Assembly (NCBI GenBank): GCA_919902505.1
Contig: CAKKRE010000014.1
Location: 1 to 64,000, forward strand
Reading direction: 5' to 3'
Source of the DNA: Nitrospiraceae bacterium
GTDB lineage: Bacteria; Nitrospirota; Nitrospiria; Nitrospirales; Nitrospiraceae
DNA: 64,000 nucleotides
The translations under genes were made by a program, and so were the position numbers. The notes under the pieces are model-generated. The model searched no databases. It was not told the DNA's origin and worked only from the letters and a program-made list of their open reading frames with translations. Each line of letters begins with the position of its first letter. Position 1 is the stretch's first letter. Shown here piece by piece: positions 15,264 to 24,121 of this stretch.

Positions 15264-15293
15264 ACCATAGCAGGCAATTTTTCAACAAGTCAA
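15264..15293 (-). promoter_or_regulatory. Sigma-70-type promoter for folD
   Basis: On the minus strand TTGACT (15288-15293) and TATGGT (15264-15269) are separated by 18 bases. The predicted start of transcription is near 15257, about 34 bases before the GTG start. Confidence 0.6.
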
Positions 15294-15415
15294 CGCTGGA
15301 GGCACCGGTGAGGCCTTCGACAGATCCCCTTGCTGAACGCAATCTCCGGAAGAATCTCCGCTGCCTCACGCGCTCCACCCTCCGGCCCTTCGCCATGGGT
15401 GATTCTGCGGCTTCC

Positions 15416-15445
15416 TTGACAGTCTCTGAGGCCCTTGGCTACGAT
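15416..15445 (+). promoter_or_regulatory. Sigma-70-type promoter for the NHL-propeller gene
   Basis: Consensus TTGACA at 15416-15421 and TACGAT at 15440-15445, spacing 18 bases. Transcription should start near 15452, about 29 bases before the ATG at 15481. Confidence 0.65.
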
Positions 15446-15480
15446 GCATCTACAGAATCCTCTGTGCGACACCTTCGTTG

Positions 15481-16512
15481 ATGATTTCCACGACCATCCG
15501 CCACAGCTCTTTCAACCGGCCACTGCGCCGCCGCGGTCTTGGACTGGCTCTCGCGCTGGCCATTGGAATCCTGTTCCATAGCCCATGGGCCCGGGCTCTT
15601 CAAGTGAGCGGACTGGAATCCCCGCACAGTTTTCTGGCCGACCCGGTGACGAGGTCCTATTTCATTTCCAACATCAACGGGGAAGCCGATGCCCGGGATA
15701 ACAATGGATTCATTACCAAGCTGAGCGACGACGGCCGGATTACCGCCTTCAAGTTCATTGAGGGCGGCCGCGGAGACGTCACGCTCCATGCACCCAAGGG
15801 CATGGTGGCGGTCGATGACGTCCTCTACGTCACCGACTTGGATACCCTGCGCGCCTTCGACAAGACGACGGGGAAACCCCTCGCCACTCTGGCTCTCCCA
15901 CGCCCCGCAGCCGGCACCGCTGCCCAGTCCCTCGTGGATGTGGCCTCCGACGGCCAAGGCCATCTCTACCTGGCCGACCAGGGCGGCAACGCGATCTACC
16001 GCGTGGATCTCGCACCGACATTGACGTTGTCGTTGTATGTATCCGGTGCGCACCTGGCCGGTCCCTCCGGAGTCGCCGTGCATCCCAAGACCGGACATGT
16101 GGTGGTGGTGAGTTATGACTCCGGAAAGATTTTTGACATCACCCCGGAGGGCACGCTCACAGAACTGGCTTCGAACGGATTTTTCACCGCCCGATTCCAG
16201 AATCTCAGCGGCGTGGATTTCGACCGGTGGGGAAGCATGTACGTCTCGGATGGGGCGAAGGGCAAGATCTGGCGCATGCTCCCGAACGGGAAGTTTCAGG
16301 TGATCGCGGAATACCTGCCGGGTCCATCCGATGTGGGCATCGACCGGGTGAACCACCTGATTCTCGTCCCCTACCAGGACTCGAACGCCGCCGAGGTCAA
16401 CGGCCTCGAATCGCCGACCGCTTCATCAGGCGACCGGGCCAAACGCACACTCGCAGACTATGGATTCGTCGAACCCAAGAAATCCGACAAGGAAGGATCT
16501 CCTCGCAAATGA
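15481..16512 (+). CDS. Secreted NHL/SMP-30-like beta-propeller protein
   Basis: 343 residues. The N-terminal signal peptide has basic residues, a hydrophobic core (GLALALAIGILFHSPW) and a likely cleavage after ARA. The rest is a six-bladed propeller of NHL/SMP-30 type, with blade signatures such as APKGMVAVDDVLYVTDLDTL, VASDGQGHLYLADQGGNAIY and GPSGVAVHPKTGHVVVVSY. It may bind a small ligand or protein in the periplasm; no lactonase activity can be claimed. Start: ATG at 15481; a TTG one codon upstream is less likely. It overlaps the next gene by four bases (ATGA). Confidence 0.78.
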   Translation: MISTTIRHSSFNRPLRRRGLGLALALAIGILFHSPWARALQVSGLESPHSFLADPVTRSYFISNINGEADARDNNGFITKLSDDGRITAFKFIEGGRGDVTLHAPKGMVAVDDVLYVTDLDTLRAFDKTTGKPLATLALPRPAAGTAAQSLVDVASDGQGHLYLADQGGNAIYRVDLAPTLTLSLYVSGAHLAGPSGVAVHPKTGHVVVVSYDSGKIFDITPEGTLTELASNGFFTARFQNLSGVDFDRWGSMYVSDGAKGKIWRMLPNGKFQVIAEYLPGPSDVGIDRVNHLILVPYQDSNAAEVNGLESPTASSGDRAKRTLADYGFVEPKKSDKEGSPRK

Positions 16513-17207
16513 GCCGATGTGTCTACTGCAAGCAACGCAAGGGCAAACGTTCCTGTCCCGCCCTCACCGGGTTGATCTGCAGCCAATGCTGCGGGGAACA
16601 TCGACTGACGAGAATCTCCTGTCCTCCTGACTGCGACTATCTCGACACCGGAAGCGACTACCAGCAGAAGCGACTCGGCGAACAGTTTGCCCCGGTCCGG
16701 CGGGAGCTCTACCGGCAACTGAGTGTGGCGGGAGGCGAAAAGGCGGCCGCGCTGTTCAACCTCATCGAGGTCGTCACCTTCGGCTATTTCCACGACCGGC
16801 GAGACGGCCAGGATGCCGAAGTCTTTGCCGCCATCCAAGCCCTTCGTCGGACCTTGAGTCCCCTTCATGTGCCGTCGGCCCCGATGCCGGTGTTTGCGGA
16901 ACGACTCAAAAAGGAATACGACACGTTCGTCAAACAACAGCCTCAACAGGTGAGTGACGCCGGATCAGCCCCGGAAATTCTCGATCGTGCGGTCGCGATC
17001 CTCACAGAATTTTCAGGCCAGGACTTTCAATCACGCCGCTTCCTGAACGGCATGATCGGCTACGTCAAAACCTTCCACCCCGAGATTGCAGAGCATCTGA
17101 CCAAACAGCACGAAGCCGGCCGGATCGTGCTCCCGGGCCAACTGACCCCGCCTCCCCAGGAGCCGACCCATGTTCACGGCCCAGAGTGCCATCACCACCA
17201 CCACTAA
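16509..17207 (+). CDS. Cysteine-rich zinc-binding protein with histidine tail
   Basis: 232 residues; I do not recognise a named family. The first ~45 residues hold eight cysteines spaced CVYCKQRKGKRSC, CSQCCGEH and CPPDC, which looks like two small zinc knuckles. A mainly helical middle region follows (residues ~55-205). The natural C-terminus is a HVHGPEC stretch ending in five histidines, a probable metal-binding tail. No signal peptide is visible, so it should be cytoplasmic. Start: ATG at 16509, overlapping the stop of the propeller gene (ATGA), which indicates translational coupling. A role in zinc handling or redox sensing is possible but unproven. Confidence 0.7.
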   Translation: MSRCVYCKQRKGKRSCPALTGLICSQCCGEHRLTRISCPPDCDYLDTGSDYQQKRLGEQFAPVRRELYRQLSVAGGEKAAALFNLIEVVTFGYFHDRRDGQDAEVFAAIQALRRTLSPLHVPSAPMPVFAERLKKEYDTFVKQQPQQVSDAGSAPEILDRAVAILTEFSGQDFQSRRFLNGMIGYVKTFHPEIAEHLTKQHEAGRIVLPGQLTPPPQEPTHVHGPECHHHHH

Positions 17208-17443
17208 ACCCGCGTCCCGTCGGGCCGGCATCCGTCACTGCCCCGTCATACCCGTAACCATCCACTCCTGTTAATTCCTGTACCTCCCTACGCTCATTTT
17301 TTCTTTAGTTTCGGCTGATTTGTACCGATACAGGCGTGCCAAGACCTACGACTGCGCGAAAGAGCGCGGCCAGGCGAATCGCCACAACTAACTGAAACGA
17401 ATGGGCTCTTTCGTGATGGATCTTCTGGCAAGTCTGCCGAAGG

Positions 17444-17746
17444 GAAACCGATACGGGCATCGGCATTCCGCTGCAGGCTCAGGAAAAGATTTTCGACGCC
17501 TTCTCGCAGGCGGACGGATCGATGACGAGAAAATACGGCGGCACCGGACTCGGGCTCGCCATCGTGAAGCAACTGGTCGGCATGATGGGCGGACAACTCG
17601 GCCTCCGCAGTACGCCCGGACGAGGTACGACCTTTTAGTTCACGATCTTCGTAGACAGGAACACCTCACCCGATGCGGAGTCGCAGCAACACAGGTCCGA
17701 TGAGACTCCCCTCACGATGACCACACGACAGCAACCAGGCAACTAG
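17444..17746 (+). pseudogene. Histidine-kinase ATPase-domain remnant with internal stop
   Basis: The frame reads ETDTGIGIP, then [23 protein letters not shown] and a final STPGRGTTF: the G1 and G2 boxes of a HATPase_c domain. A TAG at 17636-17638 then interrupts the frame, which reopens as FTIFVDR and ends at the TAG 17744-17746. The N-terminal part of the kinase is missing. It resembles the ATPase domains of the two kinases downstream and probably comes from a related hybrid kinase. The preceding 17208-17443 shows no gene. Confidence 0.8.
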
Positions 17747-17761
17747 AAGGAGCGCCCTCGC

Positions 17762-18910
17762 ATGCATGTCGCCACCGCCTCCATCAAAACCGGCAGTGCC
17801 TTCTCTCCTGCGTCGCTCTCCACACTGGATTCTGAGGAGACCCTCGTCCTCCTCTTCGGAGCCCCGGACTTGATCGATGCTCCGCATCGCATCCGCGAGG
17901 TCGTCGACGCCTGTCCCCGGAGTCACGTGATGGGCTGTTCGACGGCAGGCGAAATTCACGGATGCGAAATTTCCGATGACAGCATGGCCGTTGCCGTCCT
18001 GCGCTTCGACAACACCCCGATCCGCACCGCACAAGCGGCAGTGCAGTCCCCGAAAGATTCCTACGCCGCCGGACGCGCGATCGCGGATCACCTCAAACAG
18101 CCATCGCTACGGGGAGTGTTGGTGCTGTCCGACGGTCTGAATGTCAACGGCAGCGAACTCGTCAAAGCACTCAATGATACGCTGGGAGGCACCGTCGTCG
18201 TCACCGGCGGACTGGCGGGCGATGGAACTCACTTCAAACGGACCTGGGTATTGAAAGACCGCATGCCTCAGAGTGGCTACGTGACCGCCGTCGGATTCTA
18301 TGGGGACCATATCCGGCTTGGACATGGCTCGAAGGGGGGCTGGGATAAATTCGGCCCGGAACGTCAGGTCACCAAATCGATCGGCAACGTGCTCTATGAG
18401 CTGGACGGCCGCCCCGCACTGGGACTCTACAAAGAATATCTGGGGGATCGCGCCGCAGGCCTGCCCGCCACCGGGCTCCTATTCCCGCTTGCAATCAGAG
18501 CCTCGCAGGCAGAGGGAAAAGTCCTGGTCCGCACCATCCTGGCCGTGGACGAAGCCACCCAATCCATGACCTTTGCCGGCGATATTCCGGAAGGGGTCTT
18601 CGCGCAATTGATGCGCGCGAATTTCGACCGCCTGATTCAAGGCGCATCCGAAGCGGCCGCACTCACGGCCAATAATCACAACGGTTCGCACTCGACTTCG
18701 CCGACTCTCTCCATCGCGATCAGTTGCGTCGGTCGACGCTTGGTGCTGGGCGAACGGACAGAAGAAGAAATCGAAGCCACCCTGAATATTTTACCCAAAG
18801 ACAGCCGGCAGGTCGGCTTCTACTCGTATGGTGAAATCTCCCCGTACACCAGCGGCACCTGCGACCTTCACAATCAGACCATGACGCTCACGACCATTAC
18901 CGAACACTGA
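17762..18910 (+). CDS. FIST-domain signal-sensing protein
   Basis: 382 residues with both FIST_N and FIST_C. The N-terminal half has ETLVLLFGAPDLID, HVMGCSTAGEIHG and the conserved GVLVLSDGLNVNGSELV and TGGLAGDGTHF; FIST_C covers roughly residues 215-365 with PALGLYKEYLG and VGFYSYGEISP. FIST domains are predicted to sense small ligands in the cytoplasm, and their genes usually neighbour two-component systems. Start: ATG at 17762 with AAGGAG upstream. Five bases separate it from the hybrid kinase gene, so the two surely form an operon, with the FIST protein probably feeding signal to the kinase. Confidence 0.88.
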   Translation: MHVATASIKTGSAFSPASLSTLDSEETLVLLFGAPDLIDAPHRIREVVDACPRSHVMGCSTAGEIHGCEISDDSMAVAVLRFDNTPIRTAQAAVQSPKDSYAAGRAIADHLKQPSLRGVLVLSDGLNVNGSELVKALNDTLGGTVVVTGGLAGDGTHFKRTWVLKDRMPQSGYVTAVGFYGDHIRLGHGSKGGWDKFGPERQVTKSIGNVLYELDGRPALGLYKEYLGDRAAGLPATGLLFPLAIRASQAEGKVLVRTILAVDEATQSMTFAGDIPEGVFAQLMRANFDRLIQGASEAAALTANNHNGSHSTSPTLSIAISCVGRRLVLGERTEEEIEATLNILPKDSRQVGFYSYGEISPYTSGTCDLHNQTMTLTTITEH

Positions 18911-18915
18911 CGTCC

Positions 18916-21900
18916 ATGCATCCGCTGCTGAAAAGACAACTGAACCGCATCGGGCTGGAGGAGGCCACCGCGCCCCTATCGGTCGACAGCTGGCAACAGC
19001 TCCTCGAACGGGTGAGCCAGAGCTATCTGGAGTCCGATCAGGGGCGCGAACTCCTGGAGCGCTCCATCGCCCTATCCTCGCATGAAATGCAGGAGTTGAA
19101 CGAGCAACTCCGCCGCACGTCGGAAAGCCAACTTGCCGGGGAACGGGACAAGTTGCAGACGGTCCTCCGCTCCATCGGCGACGGGCTCTGCGTAGTCGAT
19201 GGACAGTGGAACATCGTGCTGCTGAATCCCGAGGGCGAACGTCTGTGGGGTCTGACCGAAAAAGAGGTCGTCGGTCGCCGGCTTCACGAGATGATTTCCT
19301 TGTCCTACGGCACGAAGCTTACGGAACCGATCTTCACCCAGATGCTGCTGGACGATACCGCGCAGGGAGGCTCGTTCCGGACCGATGACGGGTTGCTGAC
19401 CTCGATCACCGGGCGCTCGTTTCCTGTGTCGTGTGTCCTGGCACCCATCCTCCAGGAGAGCCACACGGCCGGAGCCGTTCTCGTGTTTCGCGACATTACG
19501 GACCGCAAACAGACGGAGGACATCCGTCGTCGCACGGAAAGTTTGCTGCGGCGACAACAGACCACCCTCCTTGAGCTGACACGCAACAGCGTCATCCAAA
19601 GCGGCCTCCTGGAACCGGCTTTGCAGGAAATTACCCGCGCGACGGCAGTGACCCTCGGAGTGAGCCGAACCAGCATCTGGATCTTGAGTGAAGACCACGG
19701 CTCAATCCGATGCAAAGATCTCTACGAGTCTTCCCCGAACACCCATTCATCGGGGGGTGAACTCCAGGCAGCCAGTTTTCCGGGATACTTCCGCGAACTG
19801 CTCTCCGAACGTGTAATCGACGCCTTCGATGCGAGAAGCGACCCTCGGACCTGCGAGTTCACCTCCAGCTATCTCGAACCCCTCGGGGTCACGTCCATGC
19901 TGGATATCCCCATTCGTTTCAAAGGCAAACTCGTCGGGGTGCTCTGCATCGAACAGATCGGCCTCCCTCGCCACTGGATGCTGGAGGAACAGCAGTTCGG
20001 CCATGCGATCGCGTCTCTGGTATCGCTAGCCCTCGAAGCCGTCGAACGTCTCCACGCGGAAGGAGAGCTGCGCAAGAGCGAAGGCCGGACCAGATTGATC
20101 ATCGATACCGCACTGAGCGCGGTGATTGGGATGGACGAGCGAGGCCTTATCATCGGCTGGAATTCGCAGGCCGAGCAGATCTTTGGCTGGACCCGCCAGG
20201 AAGCCCTCGGCCGTGCGATGACAGACACCATCATTCCGCATGCGCACCGCGAGGCGCACCAACGCGGGCTTGAGCGGTTCCTCAAGACCGGTGACGGCCC
20301 GGTCTTGAACAAACGGATCGAAATCACGGCGCTGCGACGCGACGGCAGAGAATTTCCGATCGAGCTGGCCATCACCCCGCTCCGTATCGAGAATGCCTAT
20401 ACCTTCACCGCCTTCGTGGTGGATATTTCAGAACGAAAAGAGGCGGAAGAGGCTTTGCGCACGAGCGAAGCACGGCTGACGATGACCGTGCAGGGCTCGC
20501 ACATCGGGATCTGGGACTGGAACCTCACCTCAGGCGCAGTCTATTTCTCTCCACAATGGAAGAACCAACTCGGCTACGACGACACCACGCTCTCGAATAA
20601 CTTCGACGAATGGCGGACGCGGATCCATCCTGAAGACCAGCCGTTCGTTCAGGAAGTCGTCCAAACCTGTCTGGACGGCCAACGATCCCAGTTCGAACTT
20701 GAACATCGCCTTCGACATCGAGACGGCTCCTATCGATGGATCCTGTCCCGCGGCAGTCTGATTCGAGATATCTATGGCGTGACCGCGCGCATGGTCGGCA
20801 TCCACATCGATACCACCGACCGGAAGCAGACCGAGCAGGAACTCCGTGCCGCGAAGGAAGCCGCAGAAGCCGCCAGCAAAGCGAAGAGCGAGTTTCTGGC
20901 CAATATGAGTCACGAAATCCGCACTCCCATGAACGGAGTATTGGGCACAACCGAACTGCTGCTCAACAGTGCGCTGACGGACAAACAGCGACATCTCGCG
21001 TCGACCGTGCATCGTTCCGGAAGAACGCTGCTGGCCATCATCAACGACATTCTGGACTATTCAAAAATCGAAGCCGGGAAACTCGATTTGGAATGCGTCG
21101 ACTTCGACCTGCTCCCGGTGCTCGAAGAATCGCTCGAGCTGTTCGGCGAAGCGGCCCGTCGGAAACAGCTTCGTCTTTCTCAACACATCGACGACGCGGT
21201 CCCGCGCTACCTCAAGGGCGACCCGGTCCGGTTCCGCCAGATCCTCATGAATCTGCTGAGCAACGCGATCAAGTTTACCGAAACAGGGGGCGTCTCCTTG
21301 AGCGCCGAGTATGTGGAAGGAACCACCACCCAGGCCCTGTTGCGCTTCGCCGTGACCGACACCGGCATCGGCATTTCCCCGGCGGCCAAGTCACGCATCT
21401 TCGACGCATTCTCTCAGGCGGACGGGTCGACCACCAGACGATACGGCGGGACCGGTCTCGGCCTTTCCATTGCCAAGCAGTTGGTTGGACTCATGGGTGG
21501 TACCATCACCGTGGACAGCACACCGGGAAGCGGCTCCACCTTCGCGTTTACGACGCGGTTCGATCTGCAACCCCTAGGGTCGGGCCTCTCAACGAAGCTC
21601 GCACCGTATGTGCAATGGGCAGAGCCCCTTGTCTCGTCCGGACAGACGGGCGACACCCCACGCCCCCACGTACCTGAAGCGGGCGCAGCAGCGCCGAGCC
21701 CCAAACAGAGCGGGCGAATTCTGCTGGCCGAAGACAGTCCCGTGAATCGCGAAGTGGCCGTCGGCATGTTGGAGCAACTGGGCTATGAAGTCGAGGTGGC
21801 GGAAAACGGCCGGCAGGCCCTCGCGGCCGCCGAGCGCGACCGTTTCGACATCGTGCTGATGGACTGTCAGATGCCTGAAATGGACGGGCTCACGGCCACC

Positions 21901-22548
21901 GGAGAAATTCGCCGTCGAGAAACAGCCTCCGGTCGGCGTCGGCTGCCCATCATTGCCTTGACGGCGCATGCCATGCAGGGAGACCGTGAACAATGCCTCA
22001 CCGCCGGCATGGACGATTATCTGAGCAAACCCTTCACCCAGATGCAGTTGCAGGGAATCGTCCGCAAATGGCTGAGTCAGCATGAGCCTCCCGCGCAGGC
22101 CGCACAGCTGAACGCGGCAGCTCCTGGAACTCAATCCGTGCCACACCGAACCACGATTGAACCGGCAGCGGACACCCCATCTACAGCGCCCGGCATGGAC
22201 CTCAAGGCCCTGGAGGGCATCCGTGCGTTGCAACGTCCCAACCGGCCGAACGTGCTGACCTCCGTGCTTCGCAAGTATCTCGACAATTCGCGAGAAAGCG
22301 TGGATGCACTGCGTGACGCCATCCGCGCCAACGACCCGATGGCCCTGGAAGCAATCGCGCATCGCCTCAAATCAAGCAGCGCACAACTCGGCGCCATTGC
22401 TGTGGCTGCCAGCTGCAAAGCGCTCGAAGCCATGGGGAACCGAAAACATCTCGTCGATGCCGACCAGATGTTTGCTCAATTGCAATCCGACTATCTTGCA
22501 GCCTGTACCGTCTTTCGAAATGAGATCGCCAAGGAGAAACAGACATGA
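18916..22548 (+). CDS. Hybrid sensor histidine kinase (PAS-GAF-PAS-PAS-HisKA-HATPase-REC-Hpt)
   Basis: 1210 residues. Domain order by eye: N-terminal coil (1-75), PAS (~76-200), GAF (~215-375), PAS (~385-510), PAS (~515-640), HisKA (~655-720, His666 in NMSHEIRTP), HATPase (~765-880, N box at Asn783, GGTGLGL 844-850), receiver (~933-1050, Asp983 in LMDCQMPEMDG) and Hpt (~1105-1205, His1149 in AIAHRLKSSS). No transmembrane segment is visible, so it is a cytoplasmic kinase running a His-Asp-His phosphorelay. All phosphorylation residues are kept. It follows the FIST gene by five bases and overlaps the next gene by four. The final output regulator is not in the window. Confidence 0.93.
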   Translation: MHPLLKRQLNRIGLEEATAPLSVDSWQQLLERVSQSYLESDQGRELLERSIALSSHEMQELNEQLRRTSESQLAGERDKLQTVLRSIGDGLCVVDGQWNIVLLNPEGERLWGLTEKEVVGRRLHEMISLSYGTKLTEPIFTQMLLDDTAQGGSFRTDDGLLTSITGRSFPVSCVLAPILQESHTAGAVLVFRDITDRKQTEDIRRRTESLLRRQQTTLLELTRNSVIQSGLLEPALQEITRATAVTLGVSRTSIWILSEDHGSIRCKDLYESSPNTHSSGGELQAASFPGYFRELLSERVIDAFDARSDPRTCEFTSSYLEPLGVTSMLDIPIRFKGKLVGVLCIEQIGLPRHWMLEEQQFGHAIASLVSLALEAVERLHAEGELRKSEGRTRLIIDTALSAVIGMDERGLIIGWNSQAEQIFGWTRQEALGRAMTDTIIPHAHREAHQRGLERFLKTGDGPVLNKRIEITALRRDGREFPIELAITPLRIENAYTFTAFVVDISERKEAEEALRTSEARLTMTVQGSHIGIWDWNLTSGAVYFSPQWKNQLGYDDTTLSNNFDEWRTRIHPEDQPFVQEVVQTCLDGQRSQFELEHRLRHRDGSYRWILSRGSLIRDIYGVTARMVGIHIDTTDRKQTEQELRAAKEAAEAASKAKSEFLANMSHEIRTPMNGVLGTTELLLNSALTDKQRHLASTVHRSGRTLLAIINDILDYSKIEAGKLDLECVDFDLLPVLEESLELFGEAARRKQLRLSQHIDDAVPRYLKGDPVRFRQILMNLLSNAIKFTETGGVSLSAEYVEGTTTQALLRFAVTDTGIGISPAAKSRIFDAFSQADGSTTRRYGGTGLGLSIAKQLVGLMGGTITVDSTPGSGSTFAFTTRFDLQPLGSGLSTKLAPYVQWAEPLVSSGQTGDTPRPHVPEAGAAAPSPKQSGRILLAEDSPVNREVAVGMLEQLGYEVEVAENGRQALAAAERDRFDIVLMDCQMPEMDGLTATGEIRRRETASGRRRLPIIALTAHAMQGDREQCLTAGMDDYLSKPFTQMQLQGIVRKWLSQHEPPAQAAQLNAAAPGTQSVPHRTTIEPAADTPSTAPGMDLKALEGIRALQRPNRPNVLTSVLRKYLDNSRESVDALRDAIRANDPMALEAIAHRLKSSSAQLGAIAVAASCKALEAMGNRKHLVDADQMFAQLQSDYLAACTVFRNEIAKEKQT

Positions 22549-23792
22549 ACCCGCTGATACCAGGACGAGCACCCTATGCGCTGATTACGGACGACGATAT
22601 CATCATCCGTATGTTCGCTCGAGAGGCACTGGAGCAAGCCGGGTGGGTGGTCGAGGAGGCTCAAAACGGAATTGAGGCCTGCGAACTTTTTCAGAAGTGT
22701 CCGCCGGACGTGGTGCTGCTCGACGTCATGATGCCCGGGATGGATGGGTTCGCCACCTGCGCAGCATTACGCCGGCTGCCGGGCGGCGAACATACCCCCA
22801 TTCTTATCATGACCGGACTGGACGACTTTGAGTCGATTACAAAGGCCTACGATGCCGGCGCGACCGATTTTATCCTCAAACCGCTGAATGCGATGCTGCT
22901 GACCCACAGGATTCGTTATATGGTGCGCGCCGACCAGGTGCTCCAGGAACTCCGGGAGAGTCAGGCTACGCTCACGCAAGCCCGCGATGCCGCGATTGAG
23001 GGCGCCCGACTCAAATCCGAATTCCTCGCCACCATGAGTCACGAAATCCGTACCCCCATGAACGGCGTCCTGGGCATGACAGATTGGTTGCTGGACACGC
23101 CCCTCACCGCCGAACAGCTTGACTGCGCCCAGACGATCCGCTCATCGGGCGATGCCTTGATGGTCATCATCAACGACATTCTGGACTTCTCCAAAATCGA
23201 ATCCGGGAAACTGTCCCTTGAACTGCTGGACTTCGACTTGCCCACATTTCTCGACCGTGTTCTGGCACTCTTTGGAGAACGAGCACAACGGAAGGGTTTG
23301 TTGCTGACTTCGCGGATCGCCGAGGACGTGCCAAGCGGCTTGTGTGGTGACCCGGCGAGACTGCAACAGATCCTCAGCAATTTGCTCGCGAACGCCATCA
23401 AGTTCAGTGAGCACGGATCCGTCTCCGTCCTGGTGGAACTCGATCAGCGACCAGCCGAACAAGGCCTTGAGTTTCCTGCGACTAGGTATGGCGACCTGTC
23501 GGCGCAGCAGGAGCGGGTGACGCATATCCGATTTTCCGTCTCGGACAATGGAATCGGAATTGAACCCAGCGCCTTTTCAAAATTATTCCAGCCGTTTGTG
23601 CAGGCTGACGGGTCCACCACCAGGAAATATGGCGGAACCGGGTTGGGACTGGCCATCTGCAAACAGCTTGTTGAATTGATGGGTGGGCATATCGGAGCGG
23701 AAAGCGAACCAGGGTCCGGTTCCGTCTTTCGATTCACCGTACCGCTTCAGCAACAATTGCCGAACAGCCTCTCCACTCGACAGGCGGCCTGA
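22545..23792 (+). CDS. Receiver-histidine kinase (REC-HisKA-HATPase)
   Basis: 415 residues. An N-terminal receiver (~11-125; Asp60 in VLLDVMMPGMDG, Lys112 in LKP) is followed by a coiled linker, HisKA (~157-225, His166 in TMSHEIRTPMNG) and HATPase (~265-400, with DNGIGI and [11 protein letters not shown]). It has no other sensor domain and no membrane segment, so its kinase may be set by phosphotransfer from the Hpt domain of the gene before it. Start: ATG at 22545, overlapping the upstream stop by four bases. The three genes FIST, hybrid kinase and this one form a tightly spaced signalling operon. Confidence 0.92.
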   Translation: MNPLIPGRAPYALITDDDIIIRMFAREALEQAGWVVEEAQNGIEACELFQKCPPDVVLLDVMMPGMDGFATCAALRRLPGGEHTPILIMTGLDDFESITKAYDAGATDFILKPLNAMLLTHRIRYMVRADQVLQELRESQATLTQARDAAIEGARLKSEFLATMSHEIRTPMNGVLGMTDWLLDTPLTAEQLDCAQTIRSSGDALMVIINDILDFSKIESGKLSLELLDFDLPTFLDRVLALFGERAQRKGLLLTSRIAEDVPSGLCGDPARLQQILSNLLANAIKFSEHGSVSVLVELDQRPAEQGLEFPATRYGDLSAQQERVTHIRFSVSDNGIGIEPSAFSKLFQPFVQADGSTTRKYGGTGLGLAICKQLVELMGGHIGAESEPGSGSVFRFTVPLQQQLPNSLSTRQAA

Positions 23793-23974
23793 GCACCAAG
23801 GCTCAAGGCTCCCATAGCACCCTCACTTCCCCTCAGCCTATCAGCGCGCCAATCATGCATCGCCACGCAGGAGTGTATCTATTAAGATACTCGATGCGTG
23901 AATTCTATGATACAGTCGCGCGAAGTATGCCCGCTTATAATTGCTATCAGATTGAAATACTTAGCGAAAGTGTA

Positions 23975-23989
23975 TGGCTTAAACTTTGC
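23975..23989 (+). promoter_or_regulatory. Sigma-54-type promoter in the long deacetylase leader
   Basis: TGGCTT (23975-23980) and TTGC (23986-23989) are five bases apart, the exact -24/-12 spacing of RpoN promoters. The surrounding gap (23793-24121, 329 bp) is clearly richer in A and T than the flanking genes and has no convincing gene. Transcription would start near 24001, leaving a leader of about 120 bases before the deacetylase start. Confidence 0.5.
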
Positions 23990-24121
23990 TTTACTTCGTC
24001 CTGCACACATAGTATACAAAGCGGTCGAAAAGATCTTCTTGGTGGCCTTCTTCAGCATGCGTATGGCAGCTCTTACTTTTCTCGCTTAGTAGGAAAAACC
24101 CTACACCCAAGGATCACACCA

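Noticed and set aside
23855-24121. N-terminal extension of the polysaccharide deacetylase
   Set aside because: AT-rich, no signal peptide or domain; the family starts at the GTG 24122, which has a ribosome site.
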